A stretch of DNA of 49,450 nt from DAIDJM01 sp964250215 (GCA_964250215.1 CAXUEX010000004.1:1-49450), one strand, 5' to 3'. Positions 8,417-16,905 are shown, counted from the stretch's first letter. Numbers and translations are program-made. Notes: generated from the letters alone by a model not told the origin.

Positions 8417-9991
8417 CTACCAGGTGAGGCTGGTGCCCAGGGTGAGGGCTTGGGCGCGGATGTGGTTCGCGGTGCTGGCGTCGGGTGTGCCGGCGACGAT
8501 CGCGGAGCTTTGGAAATCGTACCCGTCCTGCTTTCGCTCATCGTAGAGATAGGTGAGAAAGACACCCAGGCCGGGGGCGACTTTTAGGGTGCCGCCGGCA
8601 TTCAGCCCCTCCTCCCGACGCTGTCCGAGGCCTGGGGTTTCGACGCTGAGGGCAGGCGTTTTGCCGGCCGAATATGCAAAGGCGCCGGCGCTATCGGTGC
8701 TGACCCAGGAGGCGCCCATGATGACGGGGCCGATGCTGTATTGCGCGCCGGCGCTCCATGCATCGGCCGGCTTGGCGCCGACGGGCTGCAACGAATAGCT
8801 CTGGCCGATTCCGGTGGCGAGCGCGTTGCTGAAACGGCCCCATTGGTAATTCCCGCCGATCAGGACGCCAGCATAGGTGGCCTGCACGCCGATATCGCCG
8901 ATGCTGAGGCCGTTATAGGTTACGGGGCGGACATATTCGTTGCCGGTGCTGACGTAGTAGGGCCCGACATAATGGACGTGTCCGCCGCCGGTGTAGCTGA
9001 CCGTTGCCGCCACGCCGACCCCGTTATCGAACGCGTGCCGGTACCGGAGCAGCATATTGACGGTGTTGCGGCGGCGGCCGCTTTCCAGCGCGACTGTGGT
9101 CGATTCCAGCCGATCGCAGCCGACGATGGTGCTGATGGGCGCGGGCACCGCGGGGGGTGGCGTGCCGATCGCGCCCGATGCATCCGCGGCCGCGCAGTTG
9201 CCATCGTTGATGTTCTCGCCGGCGCTGCTGGGCTCGAAGCTGACGCCAAAATCGAAGCCGCCGAGCGCCGGCGAGACATAGACGAGCTTGCTGGTGGCGT
9301 AGGCGCTGCCGTCGTCGGGGAATGGCCAGCGAAGCTGCGCGTTCGCGGCGAGACCGTAACGGACGTCGCCATTCCAGCCACCGTCGTTAAAGTTTTCGAG
9401 CACGCCGGTGAGATACAGGGAGCTGACGTCGTCGATGGTGCCGAAGCGCAGCACACCGAGATCGGGCGTGCCGAGATAGCCCCAGGCGCGGCGGACATAG
9501 AGGCCGCCACGGTAGGGATCGACGCCGTCGATGGTGCCTGCGCCGCCGCCGCCGGGCGCGACCGTGCCGTCCTGCCGGATCTCGACGCTGGCGCCGTATT
9601 TGATGCCACCGGGGGTGAGGCCATCGAAGCCGGGATAGAGGCGGGTGTATTCGACGAAGCCGTAATCGGCCTGCTTGTTCTCGGTGGCCGCCGAGCTGGT
9701 TGTTGGCGTGAGGACGATGACGGTTTTGCCGCCGACGGTGATTGTTGACGTTGAATACGTAACATTCGTGTTGGTGTAGCTGCGGTTGAGGTCCTGGTCG
9801 TCGAACAGGCCGGCGAAGAAACGGAAGCGGCCATTCAGCCGCACGACGACTTGGCCTGGCTCCGGGCCGCCGATTGTCTGCCCGTCATTGCTCTGATCGA
9901 CGAGCACCGTGCTGTCGTCGATTTGGGCGGCGGCGATGCGGGGGAGCGCCAGCGCGGCGCCGGTGAGAGCGAGGCGGAGCCAAGATCGCAT
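8417..9991 (-). CDS. General porin, 16-18-strand beta-barrel type
   Basis: A 524-aa outer-membrane barrel protein. A clear signal peptide (MRSWLRLALTGAALALPRIAAA) precedes QIDDSTVLVDQSN. The mature part has alternating beta-strand pattern, with porin-like segments such as VVVRLNGRFRFFAGLF, WGYLGTPDLGVLRFGTID and NMLLRYRHAFDNGVG, and ends in an aromatic residue (LTLGTSLTW), as barrel proteins recognised by BamA usually do. Loops rich in Gly/Ala/Ser are long. ATG 9991 has a GGAG site 8 bases upstream. A perfect 22-bp palindrome lies ~23 bp before the start. Substrate specificity cannot be read from sequence. Confidence 0.82.
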   Translation of the reverse strand: MRSWLRLALTGAALALPRIAAAQIDDSTVLVDQSNDGQTIGGPEPGQVVVRLNGRFRFFAGLFDDQDLNRSYTNTNVTYSTSTITVGGKTVIVLTPTTSSAATENKQADYGFVEYTRLYPGFDGLTPGGIKYGASVEIRQDGTVAPGGGGAGTIDGVDPYRGGLYVRRAWGYLGTPDLGVLRFGTIDDVSSLYLTGVLENFNDGGWNGDVRYGLAANAQLRWPFPDDGSAYATSKLVYVSPALGGFDFGVSFEPSSAGENINDGNCAAADASGAIGTPPPAVPAPISTIVGCDRLESTTVALESGRRRNTVNMLLRYRHAFDNGVGVAATVSYTGGGHVHYVGPYYVSTGNEYVRPVTYNGLSIGDIGVQATYAGVLIGGNYQWGRFSNALATGIGQSYSLQPVGAKPADAWSAGAQYSIGPVIMGASWVSTDSAGAFAYSAGKTPALSVETPGLGQRREEGLNAGGTLKVAPGLGVFLTYLYDERKQDGYDFQSSAIVAGTPDASTANHIRAQALTLGTSLTW

Positions 9992-10013
9992 AGTCGGTCT
10001 CCAAGACAGCTGG

Positions 10014-10035
10014 CGCTCTATCCTAGGATAGAGCG
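10014..10035. promoter_or_regulatory. Perfect 22-bp palindrome between porin and thiE-like gene
   Basis: The arms CGCTCTATCC (10014-10023) and GGATAGAGCG (10026-10035) are exact reverse complements around a central TA. The palindrome overlaps the stop codon of the thiE-like gene (TAG at 10023-10025, minus strand) and ends ~23 bp before the porin ATG. It has no T-run after it on either strand, so it is not a standard intrinsic terminator. It could be an operator for porin control or an mRNA hairpin in the porin leader. Confidence 0.6.
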
Positions 10036-10598
10036 GCGATGGCGCCGGCGCCGGCACAGAACCGGCGCGGCAACGAGCGCGCGCGAAGCCCGTCTATGCC
10101 GCCAAGAGCGAGTACCGGGAAGCCGCATCGCCGCGCAAAGCTGGCGAAGCGGACCGGGCCGAGGCCGGGGGCGCCAGGATGGCTGGCGGTGGCAAATACC
10201 GGAGAGAGGAAGGCGAGCGTGGGACCGAGGCGGGCGGCGCGGCGCAGTTCGGCGGGATGGTGGGCGGAAACGGTGAGATGGCCACGGCGAAGTCGCGGCG
10301 GCCGCTCACGCGCCCGGAGGTGGATGCCGGCGCGCAGCGCGGATGCGAGAACGGCATCACCGGCGACCGTGAGGGCCAAGCCGCGGCGGCGGCAGAGCGC
10401 GGCGACGTCGCGCGCGATTTCGCGGCGGTTGGCGGCCGCATCGTGGCGGAAGACGACGCCGCATCCGCGTGGCAAAGCGGCGATGGCGGGACGGGGGTCC
10501 GGCATTCGGGCGGCATCGGTGAACAGCCAGAGCACGGGATAGCGAGCGCGGTGCCGCGCCTTGACCGCCCGCGCCCAGCTCAGCAATTTCGCGTCCAT
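10023..10598 (-). CDS. ThiE/TenI-family protein (thiamine-phosphate synthase-like)
   Basis: The 191-aa product has the TIM-barrel layout of the thiamine phosphate synthase/TenI family: PVLWLFTDAARM at strand 1, GCGVVFRHDA, a GIHL segment (RAGIHLRARER), VSAHHPAELRRAARLG, AFLSPVFATASHPGAPGLGP and LALGGIDG. The GIHL, SPVF and GGI motifs are in the right order, but the Asp-containing GVHLGQ.D segment that ThiE uses is degenerate. It may be a TenI-like paralogue or a protein of altered function. ATG 10598 is preceded by a strong GGGGAGGGG ribosome site. The start lies back-to-back with yggS. Confidence 0.75.
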   Translation of the reverse strand: MDAKLLSWARAVKARHRARYPVLWLFTDAARMPDPRPAIAALPRGCGVVFRHDAAANRREIARDVAALCRRRGLALTVAGDAVLASALRAGIHLRARERPPRLRRGHLTVSAHHPAELRRAARLGPTLAFLSPVFATASHPGAPGLGPVRFASFARRCGFPVLALGGIDGLRARSLPRRFCAGAGAIAALS

Positions 10599-11307
10599 GC
10601 AGCCCCTCCCCGCGCAGCCTATGGCGGCCAGGCTTGCCGCGATACGGGAGAGGGTTGCCGAGGCTTGCCGGGCGGCGGGGCGGCCGCCGGAATCGGTGAA
10701 GCTGGTGGCGGTATCGAAGACCCAGCCGGCGGCGGCGGTGGTGGCGGCGATGGCCGCGGGGCAGATGGTTTTCGGCGAGAACCGCGTGCAGGAAGCGGCG
10801 GCGAAGTTTTCCGCGTTGCGGGAGCTTGAGCCTGGGGTGCGACTGCATCTGATCGGCGCGTTGCAGTCCAACAAGGCCGAGGCGGCGGTGCGGCTGGCTG
10901 ATGTGATAGAAAGCCTGGACCGGCCGCGATTGGCCGATGCGTTAGAACGGGCGGCAGAGGTTTCGGGGCGTCTGCCGGAACTTCTTGTGCAGGTGAATGT
11001 AGGGGCCGAGCCGCAGAAGGCAGGGGTGATGCCGGATGCGGCGGATGCGTTCATCGAGGCCTGCCGGTCCCGATTCGGCGATGCGGTGCGTGGCTTGATG
11101 TGCATTCCACCGGAAGCGGGCGACCCGGCGCCGTATTTCACCTTCCTCGCGCAACTGGCGGGGCGGCATGGGTTGACCGAGCTTTCGATGGGCATGTCGG
11201 CCGATTTCGAGCTGGCGATCCAGCATGGCGCGACCCAGGTGCGGGTGGGTAGCGCGATATTCGGTGCCCGGCCTGCTGCTCTTGCATCGCCGCACGGCCG
11301 AGCGTAA
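10597..11307 (+). CDS. yggS: PLP homeostasis protein, YggS/PLPBP family
   Basis: A 236-aa single-domain PLP-binding barrel protein (228 aa if ATG 10621 is used). YggS/PROSC proteins bind pyridoxal phosphate through a lysine in strand 1, here in KLVAVSKTQP. Other family motifs are FGENRVQEAAAKF, LHLIGALQSNKAEAAV, LLVQVNVGAEPQKAGV, RGLMCIPPEAG and ELSMGMSADFELAIQHGATQVRVGSAIFG. It carries no catalytic activity in studied homologues and acts in vitamin B6 and amino-acid homeostasis. Neither candidate start has a good ribosome site. The ATG at 10597 shares the CATG tetranucleotide with the divergent thiE-like ATG. Confidence 0.92.
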   Translation: MQPLPAQPMAARLAAIRERVAEACRAAGRPPESVKLVAVSKTQPAAAVVAAMAAGQMVFGENRVQEAAAKFSALRELEPGVRLHLIGALQSNKAEAAVRLADVIESLDRPRLADALERAAEVSGRLPELLVQVNVGAEPQKAGVMPDAADAFIEACRSRFGDAVRGLMCIPPEAGDPAPYFTFLAQLAGRHGLTELSMGMSADFELAIQHGATQVRVGSAIFGARPAALASPHGRA

Positions 11308-11356
11308 GGCGGCGCGTTCCTCCGGGCAGGGCGCCTGCACGCGCCTTTGAGCGCAC

Positions 11357-13258
11357 ATGGCATCCACCGCGACGACGACCGCTCCCGCAACGGGTTCCAT
11401 CCGCCTGCCCAGTCTGGGCGCGCTCGTGGGTGTGCTGGGCGTCGTCTATGGCGATATCGGCACGAGCCCGCTTTACGCGTTCCAGGCGGTGCTGGGATTT
11501 TTCGACGGCCACCGGGCGACGAACGGCGAAATTCTGGGCTGCCTTTCGCTGATCTTCTGGGCACTCACGCTGATCGTTACGCTTAAATATGTGCTGCTGG
11601 TGATGCGCGCCGACAACCGGGGCGAGGGTGGCATTCTGGCGCTGATGGCGCTGGCGCAGCGCAGCGCGGCCAACCGGCATGTGCGTGCCACGATCGCGTT
11701 GATCGGCATTGGTGGCGCCTGTCTGCTGTTCGGCGACGGGGTGATCACGCCAGCGATCTCGGTGCTTTCGGCTATCGAAGGCATCGAGACTTCGGTGCCG
11801 GAAGCGAAGGAACTGGTGCTGCCGATCGCGGCGTTGGTGATCGTGGCGCTGTTCGCCGTGCAATCCCGGGGCACTGGCGCGGTGGGCAAGCTGTTCGGTC
11901 CGGTGATGGTGGTGTGGTTTGCCGTGATCGGCGCGCTGGGGTTGTTCGAGGTGATGCGCAATCCGTTCGTGCTGGATGCGCTGGAACCGCAGCACGGCGT
12001 GATCTTCTGCCTGCATCATGGCGCGTTGGCGTTCACCGTGCTGGGCGCGGTGGTACTGGCGGTGACGGGGGCCGAGGCGCTGTATGCCGATATGGGGCAT
12101 TTCGGCGCACGGCCGATTCGGCTGGCCTGGGTGTTCTTCGTGTTCCCGGCGCTTATCCTGAATTATTTCGGCCAGGGCGCACTGGTGATTGCGCACCCCG
12201 AGACCGCTAGGAATCCGTTTTATCTCATGGTGCTTCCGCAATACCGGCTGGCGATGGTTTTGCTGGCAACGGCGGCTACCGTGATTGCGAGTCAGGCGCT
12301 GATTTCGGGCGCTTTTTCGATATCGCGGCAATGTATGCAGATGGGATTCCTGCCGCGGCTGGTGGTGCGGCACACGAGCCAGAAAGAGGAAGGGCAGATC
12401 TATCTGCCGCAAGTGAACCTGCTGCTGATGCTGGGCGTGCTGCTGCTGGTGCTGACGTTCCGCACCAGCGCTTCGCTGGGCTCGGCGTATGGCATTGCGG
12501 TGACCGGCACGTTCATCTGCACCTGCATCCTGGCGCTGGGCGTGTTTCGGCGGCAATTCCACTGGCCGGTGATTGTGGCCGTGCTGGTGTGGGGCGGCTT
12601 TCTGACGATCGACAGCGTATTTTTTGCGGCGAACGCGCTGAAGGTGGTGGATGGCGGCTGGGTGCCGCTGGTGATTGCTGCCGTGCTGATGGCGATGATG
12701 ACGACGTGGAAACGCGGACGAGATCTGATTCTGGAGCGATGGCGTCAGGACAGCTTGCCGCTGGCCTCGTTCCTGGCGCGGCTGCCGCAATCTCGTACCA
12801 TCCGGGTGCCGGGGATGGCGGTGTTTTTGACCGGGCAGCCGGATTACGTGCCGGGCGCGCTGCTGCACAATCTCAAGCACAACAAGGTGCTGCACGAGCG
12901 TGTGCTGTTCGTGACCGTGACGACTTTGGATGAGCCGGAGGCGGGGCCGGAGCGGCGCACGGAAGTGACGGAGCTGGCGCCGGGCATTCACCGCGTGGCG
13001 CTGCGCTACGGATTCATGGAGAGCCCGAATCTGCCGCGGGCGCTGGAGGATCTTCGCGCCAAAGGCGTGGATTACGATCCGATGCAGGTGAGCTATTTTC
13101 TGGGGCGCGAAGTGTTGGTGCGGGCGATGGCGCCGAAGCTGCCGCTGTGGCGCACCTGGCTGTTTCTTCTTATGGCGCGCAATGCAGTTCCGGCCACGGA
13201 ATTTTTCCGGATACCGAGCGATCGAGTGGTGGAGCTAGGGGTGCGGGTGGCGATTTAG
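11357..13258 (+). CDS. kup: Low-affinity potassium uptake protein Kup
   Basis: A 633-aa inner-membrane K+/H+ symporter of the KUP/HAK/KT family. The N-terminal hallmark GVVYGDIGTSPLYA is intact, followed by DNRGEGGILALMAL and LLFGDGVITPAISVLSA. About 12 membrane helices fill the first ~440 residues, and a soluble C-terminal domain ends PSDRVVELGVRVAI. Length matches bacterial Kup. Uptake is proton driven, which fits an acid-tolerant host. It follows yggS by 49 bp on the same strand. Confidence 0.96.
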   Translation: MASTATTTAPATGSIRLPSLGALVGVLGVVYGDIGTSPLYAFQAVLGFFDGHRATNGEILGCLSLIFWALTLIVTLKYVLLVMRADNRGEGGILALMALAQRSAANRHVRATIALIGIGGACLLFGDGVITPAISVLSAIEGIETSVPEAKELVLPIAALVIVALFAVQSRGTGAVGKLFGPVMVVWFAVIGALGLFEVMRNPFVLDALEPQHGVIFCLHHGALAFTVLGAVVLAVTGAEALYADMGHFGARPIRLAWVFFVFPALILNYFGQGALVIAHPETARNPFYLMVLPQYRLAMVLLATAATVIASQALISGAFSISRQCMQMGFLPRLVVRHTSQKEEGQIYLPQVNLLLMLGVLLLVLTFRTSASLGSAYGIAVTGTFICTCILALGVFRRQFHWPVIVAVLVWGGFLTIDSVFFAANALKVVDGGWVPLVIAAVLMAMMTTWKRGRDLILERWRQDSLPLASFLARLPQSRTIRVPGMAVFLTGQPDYVPGALLHNLKHNKVLHERVLFVTVTTLDEPEAGPERRTEVTELAPGIHRVALRYGFMESPNLPRALEDLRAKGVDYDPMQVSYFLGREVLVRAMAPKLPLWRTWLFLLMARNAVPATEFFRIPSDRVVELGVRVAI

Positions 13259-13261
13259 GCG

Positions 13262-13288
13262 GCCGGGCGTCAAGGTTGGCCCGGCTTT
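13262..13288 (+). terminator. Possible weak terminator hairpin after kup
   Basis: GCCGGGC (13262-13268) and GCCCGGC (13279-13285) form a 7-bp GC stem with a 10-base loop, followed only by TTT. It starts 4 bp past the kup stop and overlaps the stop of the convergent small gene. A weak intrinsic terminator is plausible. Confidence 0.4.
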
Positions 13289-13530
13289 CGCTGGAAAGGC
13301 GGCATTCCCTTCGGTCCGGTGCAAACGCCGCGGCAGCTTGGCTGCTCCACTTGGCCGGGCGGGCATCGGTCGGTAGTTGCGAAGGAAGCTGGCACGTGCC
13401 CCATGCCCTGCAGCAACGGCGGTGGCGATGCGAGCTGCGCGAGCGGCACGCAAACGGGCGCGGCGGCCAGCGCAGGGAGAACGCCGGCGGACAGAAACGC
13501 GGCAACAGCGAAAGTCATGGAACGTTTCAT
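13270..13530 (-). CDS. Small exported cysteine-containing protein
   Basis: An 86-aa product with a signal peptide (MKRSMTFAVAAFLSAGVLPALAAA) and a ~62-residue mature part holding four cysteines (APVCVPL, DRCPPG, PSCRGVC) that could form two disulfides, plus many prolines. The family is not recognised. The ATG at 13530 has a GGAG ribosome site placed directly after the stop of the neprosin-like gene (11-bp gap), so the two are probably cotranscribed and translationally linked. It might be an inhibitor, chaperone or accessory of the secreted peptidase; this is speculation from context. Confidence 0.6.
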   Translation of the reverse strand: MKRSMTFAVAAFLSAGVLPALAAAPVCVPLAQLASPPPLLQGMGHVPASFATTDRCPPGQVEQPSCRGVCTGPKGMPPFQRKPGQP

Positions 13531-13541
13531 GTTAGGCGCTC

Positions 13542-14294
13542 CTATTGCGCACCCGGGCCGCCGAAGCGGAAGTGGCTCGGCTGAAACGCGCCGACATCGT
13601 AGTAAGCGGGGTTCGTCACCGCGTTGATCGCCGCAGTGGCAGGAACGTTCTTACCCGAGTAGAGATTGCCCACCTTCATGCTTGCGATCCGCGCCGATCC
13701 CGGGTCGGTGCCCAGAATACCGTCTCCCATCTGGGTTTTGGGCGACATGCTGGAAGCCGCGACTTCGCCGAACCACTGCACCAGGCCAAGCTGCGTGAAG
13801 CTGTTTTTCCAGAGCCTGCCAGGAAAATAGCCGAACGGCGTGCCTCCCGCGTAAAGCCACCAGCCTCCGTTATGGAACGTCATTGCGAAGCCGAGCGGTG
13901 TTTTTGACACCGGCAAGGTCATTCCCGGCTTGATCGTTTTCGACGTGGAGACGAAGCCGCAACCATTGTAGCAGGTCGGGTTGCCGTCGATCCAATGGAA
14001 GATGAAAAGGTGCGGCAGGCTGTCGCCGTTCACATCCTTGGCGACGATCCAGCCGATCTCGACAATCTGCTGGCCATCGGCCGATTCGCCGGCGATCTCG
14101 GCGAGGGAGTGGAAATCGTGCGGATTCACTCTGGGGTCGGCGACTTGGTAGTTGCCGCTGGCGAATGTTGTGGGCACGAGCTGGGCGGTGTCGGCGTAGA
14201 GGAAATCCGTGGTTGCTGACAGGGCCGCCGGGGCCGCAGCGAATGCCAGACCAGTCGAACTCACGCAGACCAGCAGCTTTGCGTGGATCGCCAT
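13542..14294 (-). CDS. Secreted neprosin-like glutamic peptidase (DUF239/neprosin domain)
   Basis: A 250-aa exported protein. After a signal peptide (MAIHAKLLVCVSSTGLAFAAAPAA) nearly the whole chain matches the neprosin domain first known from plants: IVEIGWIVAKDVNGD, LFIFHWIDGN, TCYNGCGFVSTS, GGWWLYAGGTPFGYFPGRLW, LVQWFGEVA and TQMGDGI, in the order seen in the family. Glutamates stand at both places where I expect the catalytic pair of Nepenthes neprosin (VEIGW and FGEV), and the CYNGCGF cysteine pair is kept. The plant N-terminal pro-domain is short or absent. ATG 14294 has an AGGGGGAA site just before it. Likely an acid-active extracellular or periplasmic prolyl endopeptidase; activity is inferred. 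Confidence 0.8.
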   Translation of the reverse strand: MAIHAKLLVCVSSTGLAFAAAPAALSATTDFLYADTAQLVPTTFASGNYQVADPRVNPHDFHSLAEIAGESADGQQIVEIGWIVAKDVNGDSLPHLFIFHWIDGNPTCYNGCGFVSTSKTIKPGMTLPVSKTPLGFAMTFHNGGWWLYAGGTPFGYFPGRLWKNSFTQLGLVQWFGEVAASSMSPKTQMGDGILGTDPGSARIASMKVGNLYSGKNVPATAAINAVTNPAYYDVGAFQPSHFRFGGPGAQ

Positions 14295-14461
14295 CTTTCC
14301 CCCTGCGGTTGTGCCTGCGAGCCACGCAAGGCTGGCGCGCGGATGATTGATGATGATGCTACCGGGGGAGGTCGACACCCGTCAATCCGGGTTTCCGGCA
14401 TGCGGCGTTGCTGTGCGATGAGGAGGGGCCGTGCGCTTGTTTTCGCGGCATTTGCGGCCGG

Positions 14462-15184
14462 CTAATACATATGCTGGCCGCCGTTGATCGAGAGCGTTGA
14501 CCCGGTAATGAAATCGGCTTCGTCGGCGGTGAGGAATATCACGCCGCGCGCGATATCCTCGGCCTGGCCGAGACGGCCCATGGGGATGCGCGCGACGATC
14601 TTCTGCAGCACGTCCGGCGGGACCGCGCGCACCATGTCGGTATCCACGTAGCCCGGCGCGATGGCGTTTGCAGTGATTCCGAAACGGGCGCCTTCCTGGG
14701 CGAGGGCTTTCGTGAAGCCGTGGATGCCGGATTTGGCGGCGGCGTAGTTCACCTGCCCGTATTGCCCGGCCTGGCCGTTGATGGAGCCGATATTCACGAT
14801 GCGGCCGAATTTCTGCGCGCGCATGTCCTCGAAGGTTAGCTTGCAGAGATTGAAGCAACTGCCGAGGTTTGTGTCGAGCACCGCGTCCCACATGTCGCGG
14901 GTCATTTTCAGCATTGTGGCGTCACGCGTGATGCCGGCGTTGTTCACGAGAACCTCGACCGGCCCATATTCGGTGCGGATTTTCGCGTGGGCGGACTCGC
15001 ATTGCCTAAAGTCGCCTGCATCGAAGCGGAGCACCGGGATATTTGTTTCTTTCTCGAAGTGCTTGGCCGCGTCTTCGTTGCCGGCGTAATTGGCGACTAC
15101 GCGGCGGCCGGCGGCCGCGAGAGCTATGCTGATGGCTGCGCCGATGCCTCGGGTGCCACCGGTGACGAGTGCGACGCGTGACAT
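14462..15184 (-). CDS. phaB: Acetoacetyl-CoA reductase (PHB synthesis)
   Basis: A 240-aa short-chain dehydrogenase that reduces acetoacetyl-CoA to (R)-3-hydroxybutyryl-CoA with NADPH for polyhydroxybutyrate synthesis. The cofactor motif is TGGTRGIGAAI, the NNAG motif is VLVNNAGITRD, and the catalytic tetrad includes Ser of GSINGQAGQYGQ with Y-x-x-x-K in NYAAAKSG. The segment GQYGQVNYAAAKSGIHGFTK is characteristic of PhaB rather than FabG. An AAGGA site precedes the ATG at 15184. No phaA or phaC is adjacent in the window. Confidence 0.9.
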   Translation of the reverse strand: MSRVALVTGGTRGIGAAISIALAAAGRRVVANYAGNEDAAKHFEKETNIPVLRFDAGDFRQCESAHAKIRTEYGPVEVLVNNAGITRDATMLKMTRDMWDAVLDTNLGSCFNLCKLTFEDMRAQKFGRIVNIGSINGQAGQYGQVNYAAAKSGIHGFTKALAQEGARFGITANAIAPGYVDTDMVRAVPPDVLQKIVARIPMGRLGQAEDIARGVIFLTADEADFITGSTLSINGGQHMY

Positions 15185-15327
15185 GCGGCTTTTTTCCTTC
15201 TTAGACGGTTACGCATTTTGGCGCGGCATAAGGCCAGCTTTGCGACCCGAGCGGAAGGGTGGCCGTGAGAACAAAATATAAACGTTTGCGGCCGACACTT
15301 GGCCGTGGATGGGAACGGGGAAATGGC

Positions 15328-15654
15328 ATGCAGCGGGTGGAGGCGCGCCGCAATGCGCCGTATGGGCTCAGCTTCGCGATTGAGGAGTTGCAGGCGGCAA
15401 GGTGCTGGGCGGAGCGGCAGCGGCTGGCGCTAACGGTGGCGCTGGATCGGGTGGTCGACGGCGCGGAGTTCGAGGAAATGCTGCTGTTTCAGACGCGGGA
15501 CCGACGGCGACGGGTGCTGACGCTATGGCGGACCGAGGCCGGTGTGGCGGGTCAGAAGGCGGGATGTCTTCCGACCGCTTACGCGAGCTTGGCCGATGCG
15601 CTGCGCGCGGCCGGCACTCATGCGAAGCAGCGGCGCTTCTGGTTCCGCGGCTGA
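15328..15654 (+). CDS. Conserved hypothetical protein, 108 aa
   Basis: The product (MQRVEARRNAPYGLSFAIEE...) is soluble, basic and rich in Arg/Ala, with a predicted helix AIEELQAARCWAERQRLALT, a small beta section EMLLFQTRDRRRRVLTLW and a C-terminal helix ending RRFWFRG. No family recognised. The ATG at 15328 is preceded by GGGG at a plausible distance; an in-frame GTG at 15259 would give 131 aa. It is divergent from phaB; a possible hairpin lies ~120 bp downstream. Confidence 0.55.
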   Translation: MQRVEARRNAPYGLSFAIEELQAARCWAERQRLALTVALDRVVDGAEFEEMLLFQTRDRRRRVLTLWRTEAGVAGQKAGCLPTAYASLADALRAAGTHAKQRRFWFRG

Positions 15655-15776
15655 GCGGCTTTCGTTCGGGTGGACTGCCGTCGCTATCATCTGGCGGTGG
15701 ACCGCCTGCGGGTGGATTCATCCTACGACGCTGCGCCGGAGGCTTCGCTGTTTGGACCCGCCTTGGCCGGGCTGGT

Positions 15777-15794
15777 AAAAGCCCCCCGGCTTTT
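15777..15794 (+). terminator. Short intrinsic-terminator-like hairpin
   Basis: AAAAGCC (15777-15783), loop CCCC, GGCTTTT (15788-15794): a perfect 7-bp stem ending in four T. It lies ~120 bp after the 108-aa gene and 16 bp before the SDR start, so it could end the former or act in the leader of the latter. Confidence 0.45.
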
Positions 15795-15809
15795 CGGGCG
15801 AGGGTGGCG

Positions 15810-16760
15810 ATGTTGGAGACACGCAGTGTCGCGACGGTGATCGGCGGGGCCGGTTTCATCGGTCGCTATGTCGTCAAGCGGCTGGCGGCGGCGGGGTATG
15901 TGGTTCGGGTGGCCGGACGCGATCCGGAACGCGCGGCGCAGCTTCGGCCAATGGGCGATGTGGGGCAGATCGTGCCGCTGTTCGCCAATATCACGCAGGA
16001 TACGGGCACGACGCGAGCGCTGGAGGGCGCGGCGCTGGCCGTGAATTTGGTGGGGATCCTGGCCGAGCGACGGCGGGGCGATTTCACGCGGGTGCAGGCC
16101 GAGGGTGCCGGGCGAGTGGCACGACTGGCAGCGGCGGCCGGGGTAGGCCGGATGGTGCATGTTTCAGCGATCGGGGCCGATTCACGATCGGATTCTCGTT
16201 ACGCGCGAGCGAAGGGCGAGGGCGAGACGCTGGTGCGGCAGGCCTTTCCAAGCGCGGTAATTCTGCGGCCATCGCTGGTGTTCGGGCCGGAGGACCAGTT
16301 CTTCAACCGGTTCGCAAGCTTGGCGGCGATCTCCCCGGTAATGCCGGTGATTGCAGGATCGAGCCGCTTCCAGCCGGTTTATGTAGGGGATGTGGCCGAT
16401 GCGGTGATGGCGGCGCTGACCGCACCGCTACCGGAGCCAATGTATGAGCTGGGTGGGCCGCGGGTGATGAGTTTTCGCGATATTCTGGGATGGATACTGG
16501 CGCAGATCGAGCGCACGCGGCCGTTGGTGAATTTGCCGATGCCAGTCGCCTCGGTGCTCGCCGCGCTGCCATTCAGTGGCCTGACGGCCGATCAACTACG
16601 GCTGCTTCGGCGCGACAATGTTGCGAACCCGGCGCTGCCCGGGCTGGAAGCTTTGGGGATTGTGCCAACGCCGATCGATCTGGTGGTTCCGGAGTATCTG
16701 GCGCGGTTTCGGAAAGGTGGGCGGCGTGGGAAGCGCGACATGGTGCCGCTTCGGTCCTAA
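15810..16760 (+). CDS. NDUFA9-like NAD(P)-binding SDR (complex I assembly-type)
   Basis: A 316-aa atypical/extended SDR of the NDUFA9 (39-kDa complex I subunit) group that is common in alphaproteobacteria. The dinucleotide motif is VIGGAGFIGRYVVKRLAAAG; further family features are VNLVGILAERRRGDF, MVHVSAIGADSRSDSRYARAKGEGE, ILRPSLVFGPEDQFFNRFA, FQPVYVGDVADAV and ELGGPRVMSFRDIL. The YARAK segment takes the place of the usual YxxxK. Mitochondrial NDUFA9 binds NADPH and stabilises the Q-module; a similar role is inferred here. The ATG at 15810 has GAGGGTGG upstream. Confidence 0.82.
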   Translation: MLETRSVATVIGGAGFIGRYVVKRLAAAGYVVRVAGRDPERAAQLRPMGDVGQIVPLFANITQDTGTTRALEGAALAVNLVGILAERRRGDFTRVQAEGAGRVARLAAAAGVGRMVHVSAIGADSRSDSRYARAKGEGETLVRQAFPSAVILRPSLVFGPEDQFFNRFASLAAISPVMPVIAGSSRFQPVYVGDVADAVMAALTAPLPEPMYELGGPRVMSFRDILGWILAQIERTRPLVNLPMPVASVLAALPFSGLTADQLRLLRRDNVANPALPGLEALGIVPTPIDLVVPEYLARFRKGGRRGKRDMVPLRS

Positions 16761-16905
16761 TTATCCGAGAAGCTCCCTTCTGAGGAGTTAGACGGCTCGG
16801 CGGGGGGCCGGTTCGAGACAGCTTTTCTGCCGTATTGCTGTTTTATTGCTCGCGCTGGCGCGATTGCGCATTTAAGTTGCAGCGACGTGAGCGAGGGATC
16901 CCGGC

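Noticed and set aside
11138..12991. 617-codon open frame on the minus strand opposite yggS/kup
   Set aside because: It is an exact mirror of kup and the end of yggS, with His/Arg/Gln-rich composition typical of antisense high-GC reading; kup on the plus strand is unmistakable.
16845..16875. Possible sigma-54 promoter upstream of gltD (TGGCGCGATTGC)
   Set aside because: The GG-to-GC spacing is 7 bases instead of the 10 required between the -24 and -12 elements.
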